A program made the translations under genes and the position numbers. The notes beneath the pieces were generated by a model. The model was not told where the DNA came from. It searched no databases and was given only the letters and a program-made list of their open reading frames with translations. DNA of 50,587 bases, taken from Bacillota bacterium (GTDB lineage: Bacteria > Bacillota_I > Bacilli_A > Erysipelotrichales > Erysipelotrichaceae). The DNA is taken from the NCBI GenBank assembly GCA_023426935.1, contig JAEZBR010000065.1, positions 1-50,587 of the forward strand, written 5' to 3'. This document shows, in pieces, positions 42,422-50,587 of the stretch. Positions within the stretch are counted from its first letter, which is position 1. The number at the start of each line of letters is the position of its first letter.

Positions 42422-42464
42422 ATTATAACACAAGGTTGAAAAGAACCTGTTCCAACCTTATAAT
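42422..42464. promoter_or_regulatory. Divergent rqcH/gmk promoters with inverted repeat
   Basis: Minus strand: extended -10 TGTTATAAT (42430-42422) for rqcH. Plus strand: TTGAAA (42436-42441), 17 bp, TATAAT (42459-42464) for gmk. An inverted repeat, AAGGTTGAA (42432-42440) against TTCCAACCTT (42450-42459), spans the gmk spacer and lies upstream of the rqcH -10, so one bound protein could influence both. Confidence 0.65.
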
Positions 42465-42487
42465 GAAGCCGGAAGGAGTCTAATTTT

Positions 42488-43048
42488 ATGCGCAAGGGTT
42501 TATTAATCATTCTCAGTGGTCCTAGTGGGGTCGGTAAGGGCACTGTCCGTTCGAAGTTTTATGAGGATCCTTCTTTAAATTTAGCTTATTCAATTTCGAT
42601 GACGACTAGAGCGAAACGTCAAGGTGAAAGAGACGGCATCGACTATTATTTCGTCAATCGTCCGCGGTTCGAACAGGCAATCAAAAACGGTGAATTGTTA
42701 GAATGGACCGAATTTGTCGGTAACTATTATGGCACGCCGTTGGATAATGTTGAAAAGCTACGGAACATGGGTAAAAATGTACTGTTGGAAATCGAGGTTG
42801 AAGGGGCCGCGCAGGTTCGTAATAAATGTCCGGATGCTTTGACTATCTTCTTAGTACCGCCTAGTATGGAAGAACTAGAAAAACGTATCAGAGGAAGAAG
42901 AAGCGAGCCGGAAGAGATTGTTCAGCAGCGATTAAGTAAAGCCGCTAGAGAAATGAATCTGATCTCGCAATATAAATATGTGGTTTGTAATGATGATGTC
43001 GAATTGGCTTCGACTTTGATTACGGCGATAATTAAGGCACATATGTAA
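42488..43048 (+). CDS. gmk: Guanylate kinase
   Basis: A 186-residue kinase that phosphorylates GMP to GDP. The P-loop GPSGVGKG lies at 11-18; the GMP-binding region has SMTTRAKRQGERDGIDYYFV, and LLEIEVEGAAQVRNKCPDA and RIRGRRSEPEE follow. AAGGAG precedes the ATG. It opens the conserved Firmicute cluster that continues with priA, but a terminator follows directly and rpoZ, usually next to gmk, is absent. Confidence 0.96.
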   Translation: MRKGLLIILSGPSGVGKGTVRSKFYEDPSLNLAYSISMTTRAKRQGERDGIDYYFVNRPRFEQAIKNGELLEWTEFVGNYYGTPLDNVEKLRNMGKNVLLEIEVEGAAQVRNKCPDALTIFLVPPSMEELEKRIRGRRSEPEEIVQQRLSKAAREMNLISQYKYVVCNDDVELASTLITAIIKAHM

Positions 43049-43051
43049 GAC

Positions 43052-43076
43052 AAACCGGTCGAAAGACCGGTTTTCT
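43052..43076 (+). terminator. gmk terminator with GAAA tetraloop
   Basis: AAACCGGTC (43052-43060) pairs with GACCGGTTT (43065-43073) around GAAA, followed by TCTT. It separates gmk from priA. Confidence 0.75.
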
Positions 43077-43078
43077 TA

Positions 43079-43087
43079 TGATATGAT
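43079..43087 (+). promoter_or_regulatory. Extended -10 promoter of priA
   Basis: TGATATGAT at 43079-43087 fits an extended -10. Only 6 bases separate it from the ATG at 43094, so transcription would begin at or next to the start codon. No Shine-Dalgarno sequence is present. Confidence 0.5.
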
Positions 43088-43093
43088 ACCCGT

Positions 43094-45262
43094 ATGCAAG
43101 CCGCAAAAATTTACCTTGAATATCCTAATCCCGCTCTTGATCAGACCTTTACTTATTTAACCGGTAATTTACCAGTTGTTGCCGGAATTCGGGTTAGCGT
43201 TCCCTTTGGACACACCCAATCCGTAGGTTTTGTGGATGAAGTATTTGAGATAAACAATCTGCCGGAATATGAGAAGAATGAAGGGTTTAACCTTAAAACG
43301 ATAACCAGTTTGATTGATGAGAAACCTTTGTTGAATGAAGAATTATTGAGTTTAGGAAAATGGTTGGCGAAAGATACGATTACGCCGGTGATTGCTTGTT
43401 ATCAAGCAATGTTACCGAAAGCTTTGAAACCTAATTCAGGTAAACATTCGGTGGTCAAAGAAACCTGGTTGCATTATGAAGCAGAACCGGAAAAGTTGAC
43501 GGTAAAACAATTGGAGTTATTGAATAAAGTTAAGGAAAAAGATGTTAAGAAGCATGAATTAACGAAGATATCGGCTTCCATCACTAAAAAATTGATCGAA
43601 ATTAAAGCAATCTCGGAGTATGAAAAAGATCGCAGTGCTTCTATCAACATCGATGGTAAAGGAAAGGAATTAGTCCTTACCGATAGTCAGCGGGAAGTTA
43701 AAACCCAGATTGAACAAGGCAAGCAAGGTGAAATTTTCTTACTTAGAGGGGTTACCGGTTCGGGAAAGACCGAAGTTTATTTACAATTGGCTGCGGAATA
43801 TTTAGCTAAAGGTCAGCAGGTATTAATCTTGGTTCCCGAGATTTCTTTGACTCCCCAGATGATGGAAAGAGTGCGTAATCGTTTTGCGCAAGCCGTGGCG
43901 ATTTATCATAGCGGTCTAAATGAACAAGAGAAGTACGAACAGTATCGTTTAGTTTCTTCCAATTCGGTAAATATCGTCGTCGGTACCAGATCGGCAGTAT
44001 TTATGCCGTTCACCAATCTAGGTTTGATTGTCTTGGATGAGGAACATGATCAATCATATAAACAAGCTAATTCTCCGCGTTATCATTGTCGGGATGTAGC
44101 CTTATGGCGTGCTAAATGGCATCAGGCAAAAGTTGTTTTAGGTTCGGCGACTCCATCCTTGGAATCATATTCCCGAGCCGTAAAGAAGGTTTATACCTTG
44201 GTGCAATTACCCCAACGGATCAGCGGTGATTTGGCTTTGACGCATATTATCGATATGAATAAAGAAATTCGCAAAGGTAATACGATTTTATCGCAAAAGT
44301 TGGAAGAAGCAATTCACAATCGCCTCCAGAAGAAAGAACAGGTAATCATCTTATTAAATCGGAGAGGTTATTCGCCGGTTTTACGTTGTGAAGATTGCGG
44401 CGAAGTAATCAAATGTCCGCATTGTGATGTTCCGATGTGTTATCACAAAAGCGAGCATCTTCTTAAGTGTCATGTCTGCGGAACAACTTTACCGGTAGAT
44501 CAGATCTGTGAGAAATGCGGCAGTCATAAGTTCACCGATTCCGGCTTAGGAACCGAGAAATTGGAAAGTGTTATAAAAACTAAATTTCCGCAGGCAAGAG
44601 TATTGAGATTGGATGCCGACACTTCCCAAGTCAAAAACGCTCATCAAAGAATCTTAAAGGCGTTTGAGAAAGGCGAAGCCGATATCTTAATCGGAACACA
44701 AATGATTGCGAAAGGTTTAGATTATCCTAATGTAACTTTAGTCGGGATTATTAATGCGGACGCCTTGTTGAACCGCGTTGATTATCGGGCGGTTGAAATG
44801 ACCTTCGATCTTTTAGTCCAGGCTTCCGGACGTTCGGGACGTAGCAATAAGGGCGGTGAAGTCTACATACAGGTTTATAATCCCAGACACTATGGGATTC
44901 GGTTGGCAGGGGCACAGGACTATCTCAATTTCTTTAAGCAGGAAATGAATTATCGACATCTCGGTTTTTATCCGCCTTATAGTTACTTTATTTCTTTCAT
45001 CAGTCAGGACAAAGACGAGAATAACGCTTATAATTATTCACGGTCGATTAAAGATTGGTTTACTTCTCAAGGAATTATGGATATCTTGGGACCGGCCGAT
45101 ATTTTAAAACGGCAGGATTACTACCGTTACCGCTTACTATTCCGAGGAAAGGATCTAACGCAGATGAAAGAATTAGTTAATAAACTATATGAGGATCGCC
45201 GAAAAAATAAACAGAAAGATCGCTTGATTATTGATGTCAACCCTTGGGGGATCGATGAATGA
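43094..45262 (+). CDS. priA: Primosomal protein N' (PriA helicase)
   Basis: A 722-residue replication-restart helicase. The N-terminal DNA-binding part begins AAKIYLEYPNPALDQTFTY. Walker A is GVTGSGKTEVY, the Walker B is VLDEEHDQSY, and GSATPSLES follows. Eight zinc-binding cysteines lie in CEDCG, CPHCD, CHVCG and CEKCG. Motif VI region is QASGRSGRSNKGGEV. It reloads the replisome at stalled forks. The N-terminal start at 43094 matches family starts; no ribosome site is seen and the mRNA may be leaderless. Its stop overlaps rsmB (ATGA). Confidence 0.95.
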   Translation: MQAAKIYLEYPNPALDQTFTYLTGNLPVVAGIRVSVPFGHTQSVGFVDEVFEINNLPEYEKNEGFNLKTITSLIDEKPLLNEELLSLGKWLAKDTITPVIACYQAMLPKALKPNSGKHSVVKETWLHYEAEPEKLTVKQLELLNKVKEKDVKKHELTKISASITKKLIEIKAISEYEKDRSASINIDGKGKELVLTDSQREVKTQIEQGKQGEIFLLRGVTGSGKTEVYLQLAAEYLAKGQQVLILVPEISLTPQMMERVRNRFAQAVAIYHSGLNEQEKYEQYRLVSSNSVNIVVGTRSAVFMPFTNLGLIVLDEEHDQSYKQANSPRYHCRDVALWRAKWHQAKVVLGSATPSLESYSRAVKKVYTLVQLPQRISGDLALTHIIDMNKEIRKGNTILSQKLEEAIHNRLQKKEQVIILLNRRGYSPVLRCEDCGEVIKCPHCDVPMCYHKSEHLLKCHVCGTTLPVDQICEKCGSHKFTDSGLGTEKLESVIKTKFPQARVLRLDADTSQVKNAHQRILKAFEKGEADILIGTQMIAKGLDYPNVTLVGIINADALLNRVDYRAVEMTFDLLVQASGRSGRSNKGGEVYIQVYNPRHYGIRLAGAQDYLNFFKQEMNYRHLGFYPPYSYFISFISQDKDENNAYNYSRSIKDWFTSQGIMDILGPADILKRQDYYRYRLLFRGKDLTQMKELVNKLYEDRRKNKQKDRLIIDVNPWGIDE

Positions 45263-46509
45263 AGGCCAGAGAATATGCTTGGGAAGTCTTAAAACAGACT
45301 TATGGCAATCAGAGTCATACCAATGAATTATTAAGACAACGGCCAAGTGAACTAAGTGATGTCGATTGGAATTTAGCCGTCAAGATTATTTATGGTACTT
45401 TAAGTAATTATCGGAATCTGCGCTATCAATGGGCCGAATTTTTGACGGGAAAACTTCCCAATCGGATTTCCTTGATTATGGATATGGCTTTGTATCAATT
45501 TATTTATCTGGATCGGGTTCCCGAATATGCGGTAATAAATGAAAGTGTCGAATTGGCTAAGCAAGATCCGCATGGTAATTATGCCGGATTAGTCAATGCG
45601 ATTTTAAGAAACTATTTGCGCCGGGGATATAAAGAACCGGTGGGGAATGAAAACGAAGTAATTGCCATCACTTACAGTTTACCGGATTGGATTTTAGCTT
45701 TATGGCAAGCCCACTACGGTAAAGAAGAGACTTTAAAGTTGGCGAAAGTATCTAATCAAGCCAAAGATCTGGTCTATCGAGTCAAAAATCCCCAAGATCT
45801 TAAAGAAATCTTACAAGAATACCCACAAGTTCGCAAAGGTTTATTAGCGGATAACGCTTTGATTATTCATGAAGATCCGTTAAATTTCCCGCCTTATAAA
45901 AAGGGTTTATTGGCCATCCAGGACGAAGCCAGTCAGTTAGTTGGTCAATGGGTAATTGAGGATCCGGCAGAGAAGATTTTGGATCTATGTGCTGCACCGG
46001 GCACGAAAAGTGTCCAGATTGCTCAGTTAAATCCAACCAGCAAAATCACCGCGGTCGATATTGTCCGCTCAAGAGTTGAGATGATTCAACAAGCCAAAGA
46101 AGATAATAAACTTACCAATCTTTATCCCTTAACCGAAGACGGCACGAAGATTTCCCAGCGATTCTCTTTGGATTCCTTCGATACGGTCTTAGTCGATGCG
46201 CCTTGTTCCGGCTTAGGAGTTTTAAGAGATAAACCGGATCTTAAAATTCATCTTAAGCCTGAAGATCTTGATGAATTAGTCGTGACCCAGAAGGAATTAT
46301 TAAGCGAAGCTTCCAAGATGGTAAAACCGAATGGTTATCTAATTTATTCGACTTGTACCTTAGATAAAAAAGAAAACGAGAAACAAATCGAGAATCTCTT
46401 GAAAAACGCACCGGAGTTCAAATTAGTCAAACAAAGAACGATTTTCCCCGAAGAATACGATACTGATGGTTTCTATCTCGCTAAGTTAAAAAAAGAAGTG
46501 TTACAATAA
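45259..46509 (+). CDS. rsmB: 16S rRNA (cytosine-967-C5) methyltransferase
   Basis: A 416-residue RsmB/Sun enzyme. The N-terminal NusB-like domain (REYAWEVLKQ, VINESVELAK) precedes the catalytic domain with LDLCAAPGTKS (SAM motif), VDAPCSGLGVLRDKPD and YSTCTLDKKENE; the two cysteines in the last motifs are catalytic. It overlaps the end of priA by 4 bp. In many Firmicutes def and fmt lie between priA and rsmB; they are missing here. Confidence 0.95.
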   Translation: MKAREYAWEVLKQTYGNQSHTNELLRQRPSELSDVDWNLAVKIIYGTLSNYRNLRYQWAEFLTGKLPNRISLIMDMALYQFIYLDRVPEYAVINESVELAKQDPHGNYAGLVNAILRNYLRRGYKEPVGNENEVIAITYSLPDWILALWQAHYGKEETLKLAKVSNQAKDLVYRVKNPQDLKEILQEYPQVRKGLLADNALIIHEDPLNFPPYKKGLLAIQDEASQLVGQWVIEDPAEKILDLCAAPGTKSVQIAQLNPTSKITAVDIVRSRVEMIQQAKEDNKLTNLYPLTEDGTKISQRFSLDSFDTVLVDAPCSGLGVLRDKPDLKIHLKPEDLDELVVTQKELLSEASKMVKPNGYLIYSTCTLDKKENEKQIENLLKNAPEFKLVKQRTIFPEEYDTDGFYLAKLKKEVLQ

Positions 46510-46513
46510 ATAT

Positions 46514-47557
46514 ATGCAATCAATTTATGATTTAACCTATTCGCAATTAGAACAACTCGCTATTGATAAAGGGTGGAAGAAATATCGGGGTGATCAGATC
46601 TTTCGCTGGTTATACCGGCAAAGAGTAAATGACTTTTCTTTAATGAGCGATTTAAAAAAAGAAATCCAGGATGAATTAAGTTTGGAATACTCCGATGCTT
46701 TACCCGAAATGATTCAGAAACAGGTTTCGCGCGATGGTACGCGAAAATATTTATTCGCATTAGCGGATGGCAGTTATGTTGAGACGGTTTTAATGACTTA
46801 TGAATATGGTAAGAGTGTCTGTGTCAGCAGTGAAGTCGGTTGCAACATGGGTTGTACTTTTTGTGCATCCGGCTTATTGAAGAAAAAAAGAGGTTTGACC
46901 GCCGGCGAAATGGTTAGTCAAGTCTTAATGGTTCAAAAGGATCTTGATTCCGACAATCAAAGAGTTTCTCATGTCGTGGTAATGGGTACCGGAGAGCCTT
47001 TCGATAATTACGCTGCCGTGATGGATTTCTGTGCCATCATCAATCACGATGTCGGTCTAGGAATCGGCGCTAGACATATCACCATTTCTACCTGTGGCTT
47101 AGTTGACGGAATCCGTAAATTTGCCGACGAACACTGCCAATATAATCTGGCAATCTCCTTACATGCCCCTAATAACCAATTAAGAGATAAATTAATGCCG
47201 ATAAATAAGGTCTATCCGCTTGAAGTATTAATGGATGCGCTAAGATACTATACAAAAGAGAATGCTCGGCGCTTAAGTTTCGAATATATCTTGCTTAAAG
47301 GGGTAAACGATAACGATGCCTGTGCTAAACAGCTTTCAAATCTGACCCGAGGATTCGATGTCTTCGTGAATCTGATTCCGTATAATGAGGTCGACGAAAA
47401 TGGTTATCGCAGTGTGGATTATCGTCAAGCAATGGTCTTTTATGATAAACTGAAGAAGCTTAAAGTCAATTGTACTTTAAGACAGGAACATGGCGGCGAC
47501 ATTGACGCGGCTTGCGGTCAATTACGTGCCAAGTATGAAAGGGGTCAAAAACTTTGA
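46514..47557 (+). CDS. rlmN: Dual-specificity rRNA/tRNA adenine-C2 methyltransferase (RlmN)
   Basis: A 347-residue radical-SAM methyltransferase for A2503 of 23S rRNA and A37 of some tRNAs. The radical-SAM cluster motif is GCNMGCTFC (CxxxCxxC). The GTGEP-type sequence VMGTGEPFDNY and the C-terminal catalytic Cys in GGDIDAACGQL are present. It starts 4 bp after rsmB and its TGA overlaps the TTG start of prpC. It needs a 4Fe-4S cluster. Confidence 0.95.
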   Translation: MQSIYDLTYSQLEQLAIDKGWKKYRGDQIFRWLYRQRVNDFSLMSDLKKEIQDELSLEYSDALPEMIQKQVSRDGTRKYLFALADGSYVETVLMTYEYGKSVCVSSEVGCNMGCTFCASGLLKKKRGLTAGEMVSQVLMVQKDLDSDNQRVSHVVVMGTGEPFDNYAAVMDFCAIINHDVGLGIGARHITISTCGLVDGIRKFADEHCQYNLAISLHAPNNQLRDKLMPINKVYPLEVLMDALRYYTKENARRLSFEYILLKGVNDNDACAKQLSNLTRGFDVFVNLIPYNEVDENGYRSVDYRQAMVFYDKLKKLKVNCTLRQEHGGDIDAACGQLRAKYERGQKL

Positions 47558-48306
47558 AATTCACTGGACTTAGTGATCAAGGGAAAACCCGAACCAGTAA
47601 TCAGGATAGTTTCATTAATATCGAGGATGAGAGCGGTAATCTTTTAGCGATGGTTTGCGATGGCGTCGGTGGGGGAAACCACGGCGAGATTGCCAGCAAT
47701 ATGACCACCAAAGCGATGACGGATTACTTCTTGGATAATGAAGGATTCAAAGACATCGAAGATGCTCAAGCCTGGTTATTTACTTCTATCAACAAAGCTA
47801 ATCTCTTGGTTAATCAACGCGGGAACGAAGTTGAAGAATATAAAGGCATGGGTACAACCTTGGTCTGCTTATTAGTTACCAAATTCGGAATGATTGTCGC
47901 CAACATCGGTGATTCAAGAGCTTATGCGTTGTATTCGGATCGTTCTTTTAGAACCGTTACGGTGGATCATACCTATGTGGCGGAATTAGTGCAATCGGGA
48001 CAAATCAGTTTGGAGGAAGCGTTACAGCATCCTAAACGGCATGTTATCACCAATGCGATCGGATTATGGCCTAAAGTCGAAGTCGATTTCTTTAAGTTGG
48101 ATCCGGAAGTTAAAAGTGTGATGTTATGTTCTGACGGACTATACGATTTTGTTTCGGAAAATGAAATGATCGCGATTATCAAAGATCAGCGTTTAAATAT
48201 CAAAACTAAAGTAAGCCGGTTGATTGATAAAGCTAACGAAGCCGGAGGATTTGATAATATTACGGTAATAATCGTGGAACCTGAGGAGGGAAATAACCAT
48301 GAATGA
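47554..48306 (+). CDS. prpC: PP2C-type serine/threonine phosphatase
   Basis: A 250-residue PPM phosphatase, cytoplasmic. Metal-binding motifs are VCDGVGGG, GDSRAYAL, CSDGLYDFV and GGFDNITVI. It removes phosphates set by the adjacent PASTA kinase. The start is TTG, overlapping the rlmN stop (TTGA), with AAAGGGG about 7 bases upstream. Its stop lies inside the beginning of prkC, so phosphatase and kinase are coupled. Confidence 0.94.
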   Translation: MKFTGLSDQGKTRTSNQDSFINIEDESGNLLAMVCDGVGGGNHGEIASNMTTKAMTDYFLDNEGFKDIEDAQAWLFTSINKANLLVNQRGNEVEEYKGMGTTLVCLLVTKFGMIVANIGDSRAYALYSDRSFRTVTVDHTYVAELVQSGQISLEEALQHPKRHVITNAIGLWPKVEVDFFKLDPEVKSVMLCSDGLYDFVSENEMIAIIKDQRLNIKTKVSRLIDKANEAGGFDNITVIIVEPEEGNNHE

Positions 48307-50023
48307 TATGATTGCGAACCGATATGCCCTAGTGCAGTTGATTGGTCAAGGAGGTATGGCTTCCGTCTATTTGGCAGTTGATACAATCCTGAAACGTGAA
48401 GTCGCAGTCAAGATTTTACGAGGCGATCTTTCCAAAGACAGTGTTTCTTTAACCCGATTCCAAAGAGAAGCCAATGCGGCAACGAAATTATCCCATCCTA
48501 ACATTGTCGAAGTTTACGATGTCGGGGAAGATAACGGCCGGTATTTTATCGTGATGGAATATGTTAAAGGACGTTCGTTAAAGGAATTGATCAATCAACG
48601 GGGTGCTTTGCCTAAAGAAGAAGCGGTTAATATCATGAAGCAGTTGGTTTCCGCTGTATCGACCGCACATAAGAATGGGATTATTCATCGGGATATCAAA
48701 TCCCAGAACGTTTTAATCAAAGACGACGGAACCGTTAAGCTTTCCGATTTCGGAATTGCCTTAGCGGCCGATGCGGTTCAATTGACTCAGACTGATGTCG
48801 TTATCGGTTCGGTTCATTATTTAGCGCCGGAACTGGCCCGAGGAGAATCGGCGACCCAACAATCCGATATTTATGCGTTAGGAATCGTATTCTATGAGAT
48901 GCTGACCGGAGATGTACCGCATCATGGTGACGCCCCGGTTCAGATTGCTTTAAAACATTTAAGAGAAGAAATTCCTTCAGTTCGGGATTTTAATTCCGAA
49001 ATTCCGCAGTCGGTCGATAATATTATTCGTAAAGCGACCGTAAAGAATAAAGAATATCGTTATCCTTCCGCCTCGGCAATGTATGATGACTTAGTTACTT
49101 GTTTGGATTTATCTCGGAAGAATGAACCGATTGTTCAATTCGCAAACGATACGGATATCGAAACTCAGGAATTACAAATCGAAGATACTCCGATTAAATC
49201 TAAGAAGAATCGTAATCTTAAACTTTCTAATGTCGCTATCATTATCAGTATTGTCGTAGTTGCGGCAGCCTTAACGGTGTCGTTATTATTCTTAACTGGC
49301 ATTCTTTCAATTGGTAAAAAGTCGGTTACGGTTCCCGATGTAACCAATCTGACTAAAGAGCAGGCTACTTCGGTTTTACAGGATGCCGGCTTAACGGTAT
49401 CAGATAGTTTGAACTATGAATTAACGCAGGATATTACCAAAGGAAGTGTCTCTAAGACGGTACCTTCGGCGAATGCGACGGTAGAAAAGGGTACCTCGGT
49501 AATTCTATATATCTGTGAAGACAATTATTATTACATGCAGGATTTTACCGGTTGGAACTATAAAGATGTGGAAACCACTTTAAATGAAAAATGCAAGGTG
49601 CGTATTATTTATAATTATGTCGATGATGTAAATGCGGATGTCGGAAAAGTAGTTCAGCAAAGTGTCGCGGTCGGGGAAGAGATTAATCCGACCAGATTAA
49701 TCGAAATGACTTTTACCATTACGAGAAATCCTTCTTTCCAGATTCCTTCGTCGATTATCGGAATGGATTATAATACGGCCAAAGAAACGTTGGAGAAACT
49801 CGGAGCAACCGTCGAATTAGTCGGGACGCCAAGAACCCAAACCTGTACTAACAAAAAAGATGATCCAACGACTGAAAACATCGATGAATCATTGGAAAAA
49901 ACCTGTGTTTATGATCAGTCTGATAGTTTGGTAGGGAAAGTCTATTCGTCCGATCCGACGATTGGAACGCTATATACCCAGACTAAAACTTCGACCGTTA
50001 AGGTCTATTATTACAGCGAATAA
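48299..50023 (+). CDS. prkC: PASTA-domain serine/threonine kinase
   Basis: A 574-residue membrane kinase of the PrkC/StkP/PknB family that senses muropeptides or lipid II and controls wall growth. The kinase domain (about 8-270) has GQGGMASVYLA, VAVKIL, the catalytic HRDIKSQN (Ser where Pro is usual), SDFGIA and YLAPELARGESATQQSDIYALG. A membrane segment lies at about 312-335. Three PASTA-like units follow; the third contains an insertion with two cysteines (QTCTNKK and KTCVYDQ). GGAGGG precedes the ATG. It overlaps prpC and is 3 bp from rsgA. Confidence 0.95.
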   Translation: MNDMIANRYALVQLIGQGGMASVYLAVDTILKREVAVKILRGDLSKDSVSLTRFQREANAATKLSHPNIVEVYDVGEDNGRYFIVMEYVKGRSLKELINQRGALPKEEAVNIMKQLVSAVSTAHKNGIIHRDIKSQNVLIKDDGTVKLSDFGIALAADAVQLTQTDVVIGSVHYLAPELARGESATQQSDIYALGIVFYEMLTGDVPHHGDAPVQIALKHLREEIPSVRDFNSEIPQSVDNIIRKATVKNKEYRYPSASAMYDDLVTCLDLSRKNEPIVQFANDTDIETQELQIEDTPIKSKKNRNLKLSNVAIIISIVVVAAALTVSLLFLTGILSIGKKSVTVPDVTNLTKEQATSVLQDAGLTVSDSLNYELTQDITKGSVSKTVPSANATVEKGTSVILYICEDNYYYMQDFTGWNYKDVETTLNEKCKVRIIYNYVDDVNADVGKVVQQSVAVGEEINPTRLIEMTFTITRNPSFQIPSSIIGMDYNTAKETLEKLGATVELVGTPRTQTCTNKKDDPTTENIDESLEKTCVYDQSDSLVGKVYSSDPTIGTLYTQTKTSTVKVYYYSE

Positions 50024-50026
50024 ATT

Positions 50027-50587
50027 ATGAGTAGGGCTCGGGTAATCAAAATCGTTTCCAACCAATATACTTTATTATTGGAAAATAATCAGAAAGTTGT
50101 AGCCAGTGCCAGGGGAAAACTGCATCTTTCCCTAAGTCCTTTAGTCGGAGATTTTGTCGAATATGAAGTCGATAACGGGCACTATCTGATCGAAGAGGTT
50201 AAACCGCGGAACAATGAATTATCCCGCCCCAGTATCGCAAATGTGGATCAGGCAGTGATTGTAATGTCTTTACATGAACCGGATTTTTCTTATCAGTTAG
50301 TTGATCGGTTATTGTTTCTGATTGTGATCAAAGATATCAAACCGGCAATTTTGATTACGAAAGCGGATTTGGCTAGAAATGATGAAGAAATTCAAACGGT
50401 AATCAGTGAATATGCGCAAACGGGATATCTGATCGGAACCTCAAGCGATAAAGAATTTGTCAGCAACTTATTTAAAGATAAGCTGTCGGTTCTGACCGGA
50501 CAATCCGGAGTCGGCAAATCGACAATCCTGAATAATCTAGATGTCGGAATAAAATTAGCTACCCAACCTATCTCCAAAGCCTTGGGG
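50027..50587 (+). CDS. rsgA: Ribosome small-subunit GTPase RsgA, 3' truncated by window
   Basis: The first 187 codons of RsgA (YjeQ/YloQ), a circularly permuted GTPase that helps late 30S maturation. The N-terminal OB-fold begins SRARVIKIVSNQYTLLL; the GTPase part has NVDQAVIVMS, the G4 motif TKADL and the P-loop GQSGVGKST near residue 160, in the permuted order G4 before G1. The frame stays open to the last base of the window. It starts 3 bp after prkC, its usual neighbour. The zinc-binding C-terminus lies outside the window. Confidence 0.93.
   Translation, partial: MSRARVIKIVSNQYTLLLENNQKVVASARGKLHLSLSPLVGDFVEYEVDNGHYLIEEVKPRNNELSRPSIANVDQAVIVMSLHEPDFSYQLVDRLLFLIVIKDIKPAILITKADLARNDEEIQTVISEYAQTGYLIGTSSDKEFVSNLFKDKLSVLTGQSGVGKSTILNNLDVGIKLATQPISKALG

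Overview
This window most likely comes from a low-GC Firmicute, probably of the Erysipelotrichia or a close relative. The case rests on AT-rich genes that favour TTA for leucine, strong AGGAGG-type ribosome sites, Firmicute housekeeping clusters (gmk-priA-rsmB-rlmN-prpC-prkC-rsgA, S1 protein-pgi), a PASTA kinase and a GH25 cell-wall hydrolase with YYF repeats. The taxonomic assignment is inference; no rRNA gene is present.

Region 1-8.4 kb is mainly on the minus strand and looks accessory. It opens with tandem TTCCGGAAATGGTGGCTC-like repeats that resemble an IS21-type element end. A complete oxidative pentose phosphate operon (pgl-gnd-zwf) follows, then a two-gene module of an SNF2-family ATPase and a SWIM zinc-finger protein. 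Leucine codon choice leans to CTG here, unlike the rest of the window. A tRNA-Val(CAC) sits at the boundary.

Region 8.4-20.2 kb holds an MFS exporter divergent from an arsenic-type operon (ArsR repressor, ArsP-like permease, small thiol thioredoxin-fold protein). Next come an old-yellow-enzyme/4Fe-4S flavoprotein, a slipin with a small membrane partner, a ferredoxin-type aldo/keto reductase interrupted by an in-frame TGA, a Cof-type HAD phosphatase, a DegV lipid-binding protein and a large TPR protein.

Region 20.2-28.4 kb holds a tightly packed run of small enzymes (phosphoesterase, three GNATs, a methyltransferase, an ASCH protein and a P-loop kinase). A processive-type GT2 glycosyltransferase, a GH2 glycosidase coupled to a Sel1-repeat protein, and a YqeY protein follow.

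Region 28.4-40.7 kb begins with an ECF transporter S component divergent from adenine deaminase. A cell-wall operon (GH25 hydrolase, zinc-ribbon protein, LD-carboxypeptidase-like protein) comes next, then NifU-like and YuiD-like genes, and S1 protein-pgi-ZIP transporter. After these lies an unusual 163-residue protein that resembles a TnpB N-terminal region without its nuclease, with its ribosome site buried in a terminator hairpin. Two small zinc-ribbon/membrane genes follow. The stretch ends with a NifU-like scaffold paired with the GGGtGRT protein, a conserved couple of unknown function and the best candidate here for an undescribed system.

Region 40.7-50.6 kb is core: rqcH (ribosome quality control) divergent from gmk, then priA-rsmB-rlmN-prpC-prkC-rsgA, the last cut by the window end. 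The def, fmt, rpoZ and coaBC genes often found in this cluster are absent. Many promoters are of the extended -10 type (TGnTATAAT), and two genes (MFS exporter, priA) appear to be leaderless.
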